In this document: positions 44,701 through 52,346 of the stretch, piece by piece
How the letters are laid out: each line of letters opens with the position of its first letter
Position numbering within the stretch: position 1 is the stretch's first letter
NCBI GenBank assembly: GCA_000688615.1
Contig: JHVA01000001.1
Coordinates: 2,294,001 to 2,358,000 of the forward strand
Direction of reading: 5' to 3'
DNA: 64,000 nucleotides
Source of the DNA: Acidobacteriaceae bacterium KBS 146
Lineage (GTDB): Bacteria; Acidobacteriota; Terriglobia; Terriglobales; Acidobacteriaceae
Notes under the pieces: model-generated
What the model saw: the letters and a program-made list of their open reading frames with translations, nothing else
What the model was told of the DNA's origin: nothing
Databases searched by the model: none
Translations under genes and position numbers: made by a program

Positions 44701-45326
44701 AAGGTTCCAACCTCGGAGAACAGCTCAATCCGTTCGACCAGCGAAGAACGAGAGGCGTATCGGCCTTCGATCTAAAGCAGGACCTGACTATCAGCTACAC
44801 TCTGGGACTGCCTCTGAGCCATATATTCAACCGCTCCAACCGGTTACTCAGTGGATGGCAACTGTCAGGAACTACGCGAGCGAGCACAGGATTTCCTGTC
44901 ACTCTCTATGACAACTCCGACAATTCGCTCCTCGGAACCCTTGGAAATGGCGTGAACAACTCCTTGCTCGATACGCCGAATTATTTAGGCGGCCGCTTGC
45001 AAATCAACAGGAACGGACGCAATGGCCGTTCAGCATTTGATGTATCGCAGTTTACCGTGGAGTCTTTGGGAAAACTGGGCAACGCTCCGCGGCGCTTCTT
45101 TTACGGCCCTGGCCAGATCAACTTCGATACCGCACTTGCAAAAAACACTCCAATATTAGAGTCCTGGTCCACCGAACTCCGCCTGGAGTCGTTCAATACG
45201 TTCAATCATGTCCAGTTCTTTGGCCCTGCTACAGTTGTCGGCCAAATCCAGGACACAAACTTTGGGAGAATTGTTGCTGCTGCGCCGCCTCGCCTGGTTC
45301 AGCTGGCTGTCCGCATCAGATTTTGA
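41787..45326 (+). CDS. TonB-dependent receptor, third of the sulfur-linked block
   Basis: 1,179 residues: signal peptide ending ATSGS-like (VLLSASIPTLCA), carboxypeptidase-regulatory-like domain (GVIRDPNRATIPNAHLSMIE), plug (NATALPLNGRSYTDLLAIQPGV, NGFFVNGIDVQEHM) and barrel ending LAVRIRF. GTG 41787 follows GGAGAGA closely. It is less similar to the two receptors on the other strand and is a different subgroup. It is followed by a 640-base gap that holds the leader of the sulfatase unit, so it appears to be monocistronic. Confidence 0.93.
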   Translation: MRLQVTSARGFARLLIGASRVFSVLLSASIPTLCATSGSVAGVIRDPNRATIPNAHLSMIERQLHSIFTTESSNQGVYSFPNLPAGTYDLVVEATGFASERRQSIKIDTDSSLHYDIQLALEGVKQAIEVKAEPDLQVERTATHLGEVISGRNATALPLNGRSYTDLLAIQPGVTPATSLLPSSVIMAGVTGAINPSGDQNPGNLSIDGQRESSNGFFVNGIDVQEHMNGGTSVLPNLDSLSEFRVLTNNYDTEYGNYNGGMITAVTHSGADHLHGNLFEFFRNTALDARGYFDPVRSVFRQHQFGATLGGKVPKSSWYFYADYQGTRTTQGIGTGRITVLSDEERKGNFLRSTAPLSGCVSGPYLAEVLSRRIGRAVQEGDPYTEKSQCRKGGTPVFPGGLIPKSAWSEPALHLLSYIPAPNVAANQYSSSSFSQTVRDDKGAWRIDHNTRLGQLTGYYFVDDYQLNNPYPGRQGGASTPGFDALTTGRAQMFSIGLISPMDARTVNEFHLGFLRNANDIGQPHGGLGISLASQGFVTGAGTPGIVVQAPEFEGIENIAFPSFTMGVPTTNVDQVNNSIFVSESIARAIGRHILKGGVQFHADQVNEHPNATFNGTFNINGTETGSPFADFLIGTPSNFTQSSGQPFYLRNRYTGVFLQDNWRIGDHLSLNAGVRWDLITPWWERYNQLQTVIPGQQSLVFPGAPKGFVFPGDPGVSRSLAPRRYGNLAPRIGIAYSSTSKSRLMRMLFGSDGVSSIRASFGIFHTAFPGLSTGIMYAVPPFGYNYLSPAPPLLETPFINAKDGVDNGQRFPFPFPTHGASADHPDNSVDWSNFTPISADPYFDSRNLVPYSENYMLSLQRQIKLNTLLTISYVGNQGHRILMLLPTNPGDPQLCLSLPGCGPFGEDSSYVSFTGLTVAGTRSGLGSDFGAMTAQRTIGNSAFNALEASLRYTKNDRQISIGYTYSKSMDQGSNLGEQLNPFDQRRTRGVSAFDLKQDLTISYTLGLPLSHIFNRSNRLLSGWQLSGTTRASTGFPVTLYDNSDNSLLGTLGNGVNNSLLDTPNYLGGRLQINRNGRNGRSAFDVSQFTVESLGKLGNAPRRFFYGPGQINFDTALAKNTPILESWSTELRLESFNTFNHVQFFGPATVVGQIQDTNFGRIVAAAPPRLVQLAVRIRF

Positions 45327-45792
45327 ACCATAGGAATCCGCTAGAGCAGAAGATCCATATCCTCCACGAAAGTCTTCCCTGTTACCGGCTATCGAATTAG
45401 AGATAGATATGGAGAACCTACCAAATCGAAAGTGCAGATGATCAGTTCGACCGAGCCTATTTCTGTTTCAGTAAATCCCTCTGGTTGACAAAGATAGCCT
45501 TTTCGGTCGTTGTCGAAGGTATCCGGCTTGAGAATAGCGGCATCCCTGAACAAATCGAACCGACGACGTGATCGGAAGAACGCGTCGTGCGGGGCCACCC
45601 CCCCTTTAAGCAGTCAGAAGCCTTATCTCCACGGTTCTTTTTCCAATCGCCGCAAGGCTCGGTCTACTGTCAGATCGTTCGGATAGACCTAGGTCCCTCT
45701 TATGCCCTCTGGAAGCAGCCCGTGCTTCAAAGCAACCCATCCGGCGGAGAAATCATGTTCTTGGTAGAAGGCGTTGTGATACAGTACGCGAA
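45327..45792. other. Intergenic stretch, possible gene remnants
   Basis: No ORF has a good start, and the short open frames on either strand show no known family. Reverse-strand reading near 45600-45850 gives protein-like pieces (for example KRIALRVLYHNAFYQEHDF) broken by stops, which might be a decayed gene. A terminator for the upstream receptor was not seen. Confidence 0.3.
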
Positions 45793-45840
45793 GTGCGATT
45801 CTCTTTTCAGCTGCGCTGTTGTTGTACTCCGTCTCTCTAA
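45793..45840 (+). CDS. Cys-rich leader peptide before the sulfatase operon
   Basis: A 15-codon uORF starting at GTG, MRFSFQLRCCCTPSL, with TGT TGT TGT at 45817-45825. It lies seven bases after an extended -10 box, TGATACAGT (TACAGT at 45780-45785). The stop is 126 bases before the sulfatase start at 45967. No terminator with a T-run is seen, but GCTGC and GCAGC after the stop can form a small hairpin. The use of GTG makes this the least certain of the five. Confidence 0.5.
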   Translation: MRFSFQLRCCCTPSL

Positions 45841-45966
45841 ACGACGTTGAGTACGTGCTGCTCCGCAAAATGCAGCGCTGACTTCCCAAAGATAAAACTT
45901 TATTTCGTTGTGATGGCTTAGCCGGGTTGCAGGCTATTTGAGCGGCTTCTGGTGTGCGAGGAAACG

Positions 45967-47454
45967 ATGAATCGACGAACTCTGCTGCAGAATGGTGTCC
46001 TGCTGGCAACTTCCTCGCTGGTGGGGCGGCGCACATTTGCAGCAGCCGCTGGCCCGCGGCCGAACGTTCTGCTGCTGATGTCGGACCAGCACAAGCGCAG
46101 CTGCATGGGAGCCTACGGCGATACGGTTGCGCGTACACCGAATCTCGATGCGCTGGCGGCAAAAAGTGTACGTTTCACCAATGCGTATTGCGCAAATCCG
46201 GTCTGTACGCCCTCTCGCGCCTCGCTGATGACAGGTCTCTACAGCCACAACCACGAGGCGCAGGACAATGCTCATCCCTACTCCTCGCGACACAAGACGA
46301 TGGCGCATCATTTCGGTGCCGCGGGATATACGACAGCGCTGATCGGCAAGATGCACTGGGTCGATGCTCAGACACACGGCTTCGACTACAGGCTTGAGTT
46401 CAATGACTGGTTCCAATCTCTGGGACCGAAGACGGCAATCTATGCCGACGAGCTTGGGAGACCGAACTCGGGTTCGGGACAGCCGGAGATCGACGACCTT
46501 TGGCGCGACAACGGCGATCCCTGGAAGAATGTTCGGCACAAGGATGATCGCAAGGGAGCAGTCCATGTGGGGCGAGTCTCGCTGCTGGAAGAAAAGGAGC
46601 AATTCGACTCGTTCGTCGCGCGCGAGTCGGCGCGCTTTCTGCGCAACCATCGCAGTGAGGACGGACCTTTTTTTCTGGTGAGCTCGTTCCTGAAGCCGCA
46701 CGATCCTTTTATGCCTGCCCAGCGGTTTGCAGATATGTTCCGGCCGGAGGATATGAAGCTTCCGGCCAGCTGGGGGAAGGCCGATCTGGATTCGCTGCCG
46801 CGTGAGGTGGTGCAGTCGATCCGTTATAACGGACCGACACCTGAGCTAAGTGACGAGGCTGCGGCGAAGCGGCACATGGCCTTCTACTATGCGAATCTTG
46901 CGCAGATGGATGATTGCGTGGGCCAGGTCTTAGCGGCTCTCAAGGAGACGGGACACGATCGGGACACGATCATCGTCTACACGTCCGATCATGGCGAGAT
47001 GCTGGGCGACCTGGGGCTGTGGCAGAAGTTTGAGTTTTACGAAGGCTCCTGCGGTGTGCCGCTGCTCGCGCACGTGCCGGGCAACCCGAGCGGCGTGGTG
47101 GCGACGCCGGTGAGCCAGGTCTCACTCAGCGCTACCATGGCCGATCTCTGTGGCGTACGCCAGGTGGCCCCCAACGATGGCGTAAGTTTTGCTGCACTGG
47201 TGCGCGATCCGAAGAGCCGGCTGGACGTAGGTCCGGTCTTTGCCGAGTATGCGTTGAATACGCCGCGCGCCAAATGCATGGTGCGCGAAGGCGACTGGAA
47301 GTACACCTTCTGGGCGCATGACCGCGACGAGTTGTACAACCTCAAGACTGATCCCGCCGAGCTTCATAATGTTGCGGCGGATGCGCGATGTCGCAACCAG
47401 GTTGAGCACCTGAAGGCTGTGCTCTTCGCCTGGCATCGACCGGCGGAGGCATAG
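45967..47454 (+). CDS. Cys-type sulfatase, probably Tat-exported
   Basis: 495 residues. The N-terminus MNRRTLLQNGVLLATSSLVG is Tat-like. Metal ligands are in PNVLLLMSDQHKRSC and the sulfatase motif C80-T-P-S-R (NPVCTPSRASLMTG), whose Cys is converted to formylglycine; TSDHGEMLG supplies the second metal site. It hydrolyses a sulfate ester outside the cytoplasm and resembles choline-sulfatase-like members. No maturase gene is in the window. GAGGA precedes ATG 45967; a GTG at 45952 is weaker. First gene of a sulfatase-receptor-sulfatase operon. Confidence 0.93.
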   Translation: MNRRTLLQNGVLLATSSLVGRRTFAAAAGPRPNVLLLMSDQHKRSCMGAYGDTVARTPNLDALAAKSVRFTNAYCANPVCTPSRASLMTGLYSHNHEAQDNAHPYSSRHKTMAHHFGAAGYTTALIGKMHWVDAQTHGFDYRLEFNDWFQSLGPKTAIYADELGRPNSGSGQPEIDDLWRDNGDPWKNVRHKDDRKGAVHVGRVSLLEEKEQFDSFVARESARFLRNHRSEDGPFFLVSSFLKPHDPFMPAQRFADMFRPEDMKLPASWGKADLDSLPREVVQSIRYNGPTPELSDEAAAKRHMAFYYANLAQMDDCVGQVLAALKETGHDRDTIIVYTSDHGEMLGDLGLWQKFEFYEGSCGVPLLAHVPGNPSGVVATPVSQVSLSATMADLCGVRQVAPNDGVSFAALVRDPKSRLDVGPVFAEYALNTPRAKCMVREGDWKYTFWAHDRDELYNLKTDPAELHNVAADARCRNQVEHLKAVLFAWHRPAEA

Positions 47455-47520
47455 CAAGACGCTCCCGTGCCCGCACGTGCCTCTTGCACGCGCGTGGCCC
47501 TTGTCTTGAGGAGGCCTCTC

Positions 47521-50500
47521 TTGTTATCTCGTCTTGTTCGTTTTTTCCTGGTCATCGTGTTGTTGCCGTACGCTCTACAGGCGCAGCAGACCTCTACTCT
47601 GGTGGGCGTAGTTTCGGACTCCACCGGCGCCGTTGTGCCAGATGCGTCGGTGTTACTGGTGAACACGGCGACGGACTTTCAACGGACTGTCGTCACCAAT
47701 GCACAAGGCCAATACACCGCCGCATCTGTCCCTGCCGGAAGCTATCGCATTGCGGTGGAAAAGGCCGGCTTCCAGAAACTGGAGCGCGAGAGTATTACAT
47801 TGCCCAGCGCAGCTACAGTGAACGTGGATCTTACGCTGCTGGTGGGCAGCAACGCGGAGACGGTAACGGTGAACGAGGCCGCATCCCTGATCCAGTCCCA
47901 GAGCGGAGTCGTGTCCTCTCTGGTGGACAGTAAGCAGATGGTTGCGTTGCCGTTGGCGACAAGAAACTTCACCGATCTTGTGCTGTTGACTCCGGGTGCG
48001 CACACAGGCTCGGCCTCGAATCTCGCCGAGGGTGGAAGTGCATACTCCATCCGCGGTGGGGCGAACTTCAGTGTGAACGGATCCATCGCCGCAGCCAACT
48101 CCTACTTGATTGACGGAATTTACGACCGCAACCAGTGGCTGAATACGCTGGTGATGGTGCCGGTGGTTGATTCAATCCAGGAGTATCGCGTGATGACGAG
48201 CAACTTCAACGCCGAGTATGGCGAAGCGGCAGGCGCGATTACAACGGTCTCTACCAAGTCCGGCAGCAACCAGATTCACGGGACCGTGTGGGAGTTTCTG
48301 CGCAACGACCAGATGAACGCGAACAGCTACTTTGCCAAGCAGAACGGCGTCAGGCGCGCACCCTATCGTCGCAACACCTTTGGAGCGACCATCGGTGGAC
48401 CCATCGTGCGAAACCACACCTTTTCCTTCGGCGATTATCAGGGCATTCGGCAATCGACTCCGCAGACCTATACGACGACAATTCCCACGCTGGCCCAGCG
48501 TCAGATGGTGCGCACGGGAAACTTCGCCGGGCTGGGCACACAGATCTACAACCCCTACTCGACAACCACAACCGGCAGCACGACGACGCGTACTCCATTT
48601 GCCAACAACCAGATTCCAACCTCGCTGCTCGACCCGGCAGCGGTGAAGCTGGTTGATCTGCTGCCTGCGCCAACGAACTCGAACACGACCAACAACTATA
48701 CGATCACACCTGCGCTGACACAGGATACGGATCAGTTCGATGTGCGCATCGACCAGAACCTCAACGCCAGCGATCGTCTCTTTTTCAAGTACTCGTTCGA
48801 TCAGACCAAGCAGGTCACGCCGGGAACGATTCGTACAGCAGACTCCGGCGTTGCGACAGTGGGGCCGTACATTGGCACCGGTGGCAATGGCACGCGAACA
48901 CCGGTTCGCACGCAATCCGGCACACTGGGCTACTCGCACGTCTTCACTCCCGCCACGCTGCTGGAGGCGCATGCTGCCATCGTGCGCTGGAGGGCCGAGG
49001 TGACGCCGGTGGGTGCGGCCTACGCTGCGGCGACAGCACTGGGCATTCCGGGCATCAACTATAACGCGCTGTCCGGTGGCTTGCCAGGATTTACGATCTC
49101 AAACTTCTCAGTGCTAGGCGACACCTCAAGCTACCCGGAGAACAGCTACGTCACGACGTTTCAGTACGACGGCGATGTGATTCACACAGCAGGACGCCAC
49201 ACCATCAAAGCGGGCTTTCTCTTCCTGAGACATCGCTTCAATGGCTTTTCCGCCTTCCCGGTACGCGGCACCTATGACTTCAATGGACAGTTCACGCGGC
49301 AGATCGGTTCAACCAGTGCGGCAAGCTCTTTAGCGGACTTCGCTCTGGGCGCAACCGACGCTGCGAATCGGAACATCCTGACCGGCGAGTTTGGCATGAG
49401 GACCTTTCAGCTTGCGCCGTATATCCAGGACTCGTGGCGTGCCACCGACCGGCTGACCATCGAGTATGGCGCGCGGTACGAGGTGAGTGCTCCTCCGTAC
49501 GAAGTACACAATCACTGGGCGAACTTTGACGTTGCCAGCGGTCTGCTTCGCGTTGCGCGACTGAACGGCAACGGACGCAGGCTGCGCAACTTCGACCTGA
49601 ACACATTTTCGCCGCGGGTCGGACTGGCCTATGGCCTGGACGCGCAAAAGAAGACTGTCCTGCGTGCGGGCTTCGGCATGTCTTTTGTGGATACGCTGGC
49701 CGGAGGCGCGCAGCTGTACAAGAACCTCCCGTACTACTTCGCGCAGGTGATTGCGACGGATAGCGCAGGCGCTCCGGCAACACGTCTGAGCGACGGCTTC
49801 TCGACGCCTGTAGCTCCGGACCCGAACAATACGGCGGCAATTTCTACAGGAAGCCCAACGGCATGGGATGTCAATCTGAGGCAGACGGGAGTCTTCCAGT
49901 ACAGCCTCGGCGTGCAGCGTGAGATCCGTCCGGACGTGATCGCCGATATCAGCTATGTGGGTACGCGGTCGGAACATCTGCTGATCAACAGCCTGAACCT
50001 GAATCAGTCGCGTCCCGGAACAGGCCCGCAGAACATAAGGCGCCCCTACTACACCATCAACCCGAACCTGGTGAATGTTGCTTATCGTACAGCGGCTGGG
50101 GATGCGTCCTATAACAGCCTGCAGGTACACGTAGAGAAACGCACTACGAAGGGACTGAACTTCGGGGCTTCCTACACCTACGCCAAGTACCTCTCGGATG
50201 CGGGCAATCCAAATGGCGGTGGTAACGGAGATATTCAGGATCACCGGTGCATTCGCTGCAACTGGGGCTCTACCCCAGATGATTTCCGTCACACCTTCGT
50301 CTTCAATCACGTCTATGAGCTCCCCTTCGGCAAGGACAGGCGGTATCTCTCGTACGGGCCGCTGGCGCAAATTGTAGGACCCTGGAACCTGAGTGGTGTA
50401 TGGTCGTTGCACTCCGGCTCGCCGTTTACGGTGTTTTACGGCAGCAACGTCTCGAATTCATCGGGAGGCGGAACACAGCGGCCAGATCGTATTGGCTCGG

Positions 50501-50817
50501 GCAGACTTGCGAGCGGACGAACGACCTCGCGATACTTCGACACCTCGTCGTTCGGGGCCCCGGCGCTCTACAGCTTCGGTAACTCGGGCACGGGCATTCT
50601 CAGGGGCCCTGGTTGCTTCAATGTCGACCTCACGCTAGAGCGCCAGTTCGTATTGACAGAGCGGGTGAGAGCCGATTTGCGTGGTGAGTCCTTCAATACC
50701 TTCAACCGAGCGAACTTCAACAATCCAAATGCAACTATCGGTACGACAACTGCTGGCGTGATCAGTAGCACGCAGTCGCCGCGGGTGCTACAGGTAGCCC
50801 TGAAGGTGAGCTTCTAG
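47521..50817 (+). CDS. TonB-dependent receptor within the sulfatase operon
   Basis: About 1,098 residues: signal peptide (RLVRFFLVIVLLPYALQA, then QQTSTLVG), carboxypeptidase-regulatory-like domain (GVVSDSTGAVVPDASVLLVN), plug (SKQMVALPLATRNFTDLVLL, SYLIDGIYDRNQW) and barrel ending ALKVSF. TTG 47521 is chosen as it follows GAGGAGG by seven bases; a GTG at 47467 would add 18 residues to the signal peptide. It lies between two sulfatase genes and four bases separate it from the second, so it probably imports sulfated substrates or their products. Confidence 0.92.
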   Translation: MLSRLVRFFLVIVLLPYALQAQQTSTLVGVVSDSTGAVVPDASVLLVNTATDFQRTVVTNAQGQYTAASVPAGSYRIAVEKAGFQKLERESITLPSAATVNVDLTLLVGSNAETVTVNEAASLIQSQSGVVSSLVDSKQMVALPLATRNFTDLVLLTPGAHTGSASNLAEGGSAYSIRGGANFSVNGSIAAANSYLIDGIYDRNQWLNTLVMVPVVDSIQEYRVMTSNFNAEYGEAAGAITTVSTKSGSNQIHGTVWEFLRNDQMNANSYFAKQNGVRRAPYRRNTFGATIGGPIVRNHTFSFGDYQGIRQSTPQTYTTTIPTLAQRQMVRTGNFAGLGTQIYNPYSTTTTGSTTTRTPFANNQIPTSLLDPAAVKLVDLLPAPTNSNTTNNYTITPALTQDTDQFDVRIDQNLNASDRLFFKYSFDQTKQVTPGTIRTADSGVATVGPYIGTGGNGTRTPVRTQSGTLGYSHVFTPATLLEAHAAIVRWRAEVTPVGAAYAAATALGIPGINYNALSGGLPGFTISNFSVLGDTSSYPENSYVTTFQYDGDVIHTAGRHTIKAGFLFLRHRFNGFSAFPVRGTYDFNGQFTRQIGSTSAASSLADFALGATDAANRNILTGEFGMRTFQLAPYIQDSWRATDRLTIEYGARYEVSAPPYEVHNHWANFDVASGLLRVARLNGNGRRLRNFDLNTFSPRVGLAYGLDAQKKTVLRAGFGMSFVDTLAGGAQLYKNLPYYFAQVIATDSAGAPATRLSDGFSTPVAPDPNNTAAISTGSPTAWDVNLRQTGVFQYSLGVQREIRPDVIADISYVGTRSEHLLINSLNLNQSRPGTGPQNIRRPYYTINPNLVNVAYRTAAGDASYNSLQVHVEKRTTKGLNFGASYTYAKYLSDAGNPNGGGNGDIQDHRCIRCNWGSTPDDFRHTFVFNHVYELPFGKDRRYLSYGPLAQIVGPWNLSGVWSLHSGSPFTVFYGSNVSNSSGGGTQRPDRIGSGRLASGRTTSRYFDTSSFGAPALYSFGNSGTGILRGPGCFNVDLTLERQFVLTERVRADLRGESFNTFNRANFNNPNATIGTTTAGVISSTQSPRVLQVALKVSF

Positions 50818-50829
50818 GAGATGAGAACG

Positions 50830-52239
50830 ATGATGGAGACGAATCGCCGGAGATTTCTGCAGGCGGGCGCCGCATTGGCAAGCGGAGTGTTCACAAAGCA
50901 GTCGCAGGCCCAGCCCGCGGCGAACCGCAGATACAACATCGTGTATGTGCACTCTCACGACTCGGGACGCTATCTGCGGCCGTATGGTCATAATGTGCCC
51001 ACGCCCAACCTGGCACGATTAGCGAAGCAGGGAACGCTCTTTCGCAACATGCATGCGGCGGCGCCTACTTGTTCCCCCAGCCGTGCGGCTTTATTGACGG
51101 GCCAATCGCCCCATCAGGCAGGCATGCTGGGGCTGGCGCACCTCGGATGGACCCTCCACGACTACAACCAACACATCGTGCACACGCTACGGGACCATGG
51201 TTACGTAACGGCATTGGCAGGCATTCAACATGTCGCAGCGGATCCCAAGGTAATCGGCTACGACGAGATCCTCCCACATGCGACCACCAGCGCGAAGGAC
51301 GTGGCCCCCGCAGCTGTGAAGTTTATTCGCAGCAAACCGGACAAGCCCTTCTTCCTGGATGTGGGTTTCTTTGAGACTCATCGCGAGTTTCCGGAGCCGG
51401 TCGACAATCCCGACTACATTCTTCCGCCAGCGCCGTTACCCGACGTTCCCCAGACCCGGCGCGACATGGCGGGCTTTCACGCCAGTGCGCGCGTGATGGA
51501 TAAAGGAGTAGGGGAGGTACTGGATGCGCTCGACACGTCAGGCCTGGCAGAAAATACATTGGTGATCAGCACAACCGATCACGGTATCGCCTTTCCAAAT
51601 ATGAAGTGCAACCTGCGCGATACTGGCACCGGCATTTCGCTAATCATGCGGGGACCCGGCGTCTTCTCGAAGCCGCAGGTCAGCGATGCACTTCTATCGA
51701 ACATCGATGTCTTTCCGACGCTCTGCGACTATCTTGGGATCGAACATCCGAAGTGGCTCACGGGCAAATCCTTTCTGCCCGTGGTCGAGGGTGCAAGCAA
51801 CGAGATCAATGAGGCGGTCTTCTCCGAGGTAACCTATCACGCAGCCTACGAACCCAAGCGCTCGGTGCGCACGGCGCGTTGGAAGTACATACGCCACTTC
51901 GACGATCGGAACACCGTGGTGCTGCCGAACTGCGACGACGGCTATAGCAAGACCTATTGGATGGAGAAAGGATGGAAAAGTCTTTCTTCCGTGACCCACG
52001 AGGAACTGTTCGATCTGGTCTTCGATCCTAATGAGCAGAATAACTTGGTTTCCAATACCGAGCCGCAGGTTCAGACTGCACTAGCGGACTTGCGAAACAT
52101 GCTGGATAACTGGATGAAAGAGACAAACGATCCGCTTCTCAAAGGACCGGTATCTCTCGTCGCCGGCGGTCATGTCGTTCCGCAGGACGCAGATTCTCCT
52201 AAAGGATTGGGGAAGTATGTCCCAAAAGTTCTGCGCTAA
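50830..52239 (+). CDS. Cys-type sulfatase, SGSH-like, Tat-exported
   Basis: About 469 residues with a clear twin-arginine signal (NRRRFLQAGAALASGVF). The sulfatase motif is C81-S-P-S-R (PTCSPSRAALLTG); metal ligands lie in YNIVYVHSHDSGRYL and STTDHGIAFPN. The pattern resembles the N-sulfoglucosamine sulfohydrolase-like sulfatases, but a broader sulfate-ester or sulfamate substrate is possible. ATG 50830 has AGGAG ten bases upstream and is preferred over 50821. It is four bases after the receptor and is the last gene of the operon. Confidence 0.92.
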   Translation: MMETNRRRFLQAGAALASGVFTKQSQAQPAANRRYNIVYVHSHDSGRYLRPYGHNVPTPNLARLAKQGTLFRNMHAAAPTCSPSRAALLTGQSPHQAGMLGLAHLGWTLHDYNQHIVHTLRDHGYVTALAGIQHVAADPKVIGYDEILPHATTSAKDVAPAAVKFIRSKPDKPFFLDVGFFETHREFPEPVDNPDYILPPAPLPDVPQTRRDMAGFHASARVMDKGVGEVLDALDTSGLAENTLVISTTDHGIAFPNMKCNLRDTGTGISLIMRGPGVFSKPQVSDALLSNIDVFPTLCDYLGIEHPKWLTGKSFLPVVEGASNEINEAVFSEVTYHAAYEPKRSVRTARWKYIRHFDDRNTVVLPNCDDGYSKTYWMEKGWKSLSSVTHEELFDLVFDPNEQNNLVSNTEPQVQTALADLRNMLDNWMKETNDPLLKGPVSLVAGGHVVPQDADSPKGLGKYVPKVLR

Positions 52240-52346
52240 GCGGACGGGCACGATCCGATCGCATCATGTATTGCATTCGCAGGTACTTTATCGACGAGTG
52301 ATCGCAATATCACGAATCCAGTCGAATTTGAACTCAACCCAAAGGA

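Noticed and set aside
45587..45850. 87-codon forward ORF in the gap before the sulfatase operon
   Set aside because: No family or ribosome binding site. It overlaps the Cys uORF in another frame.
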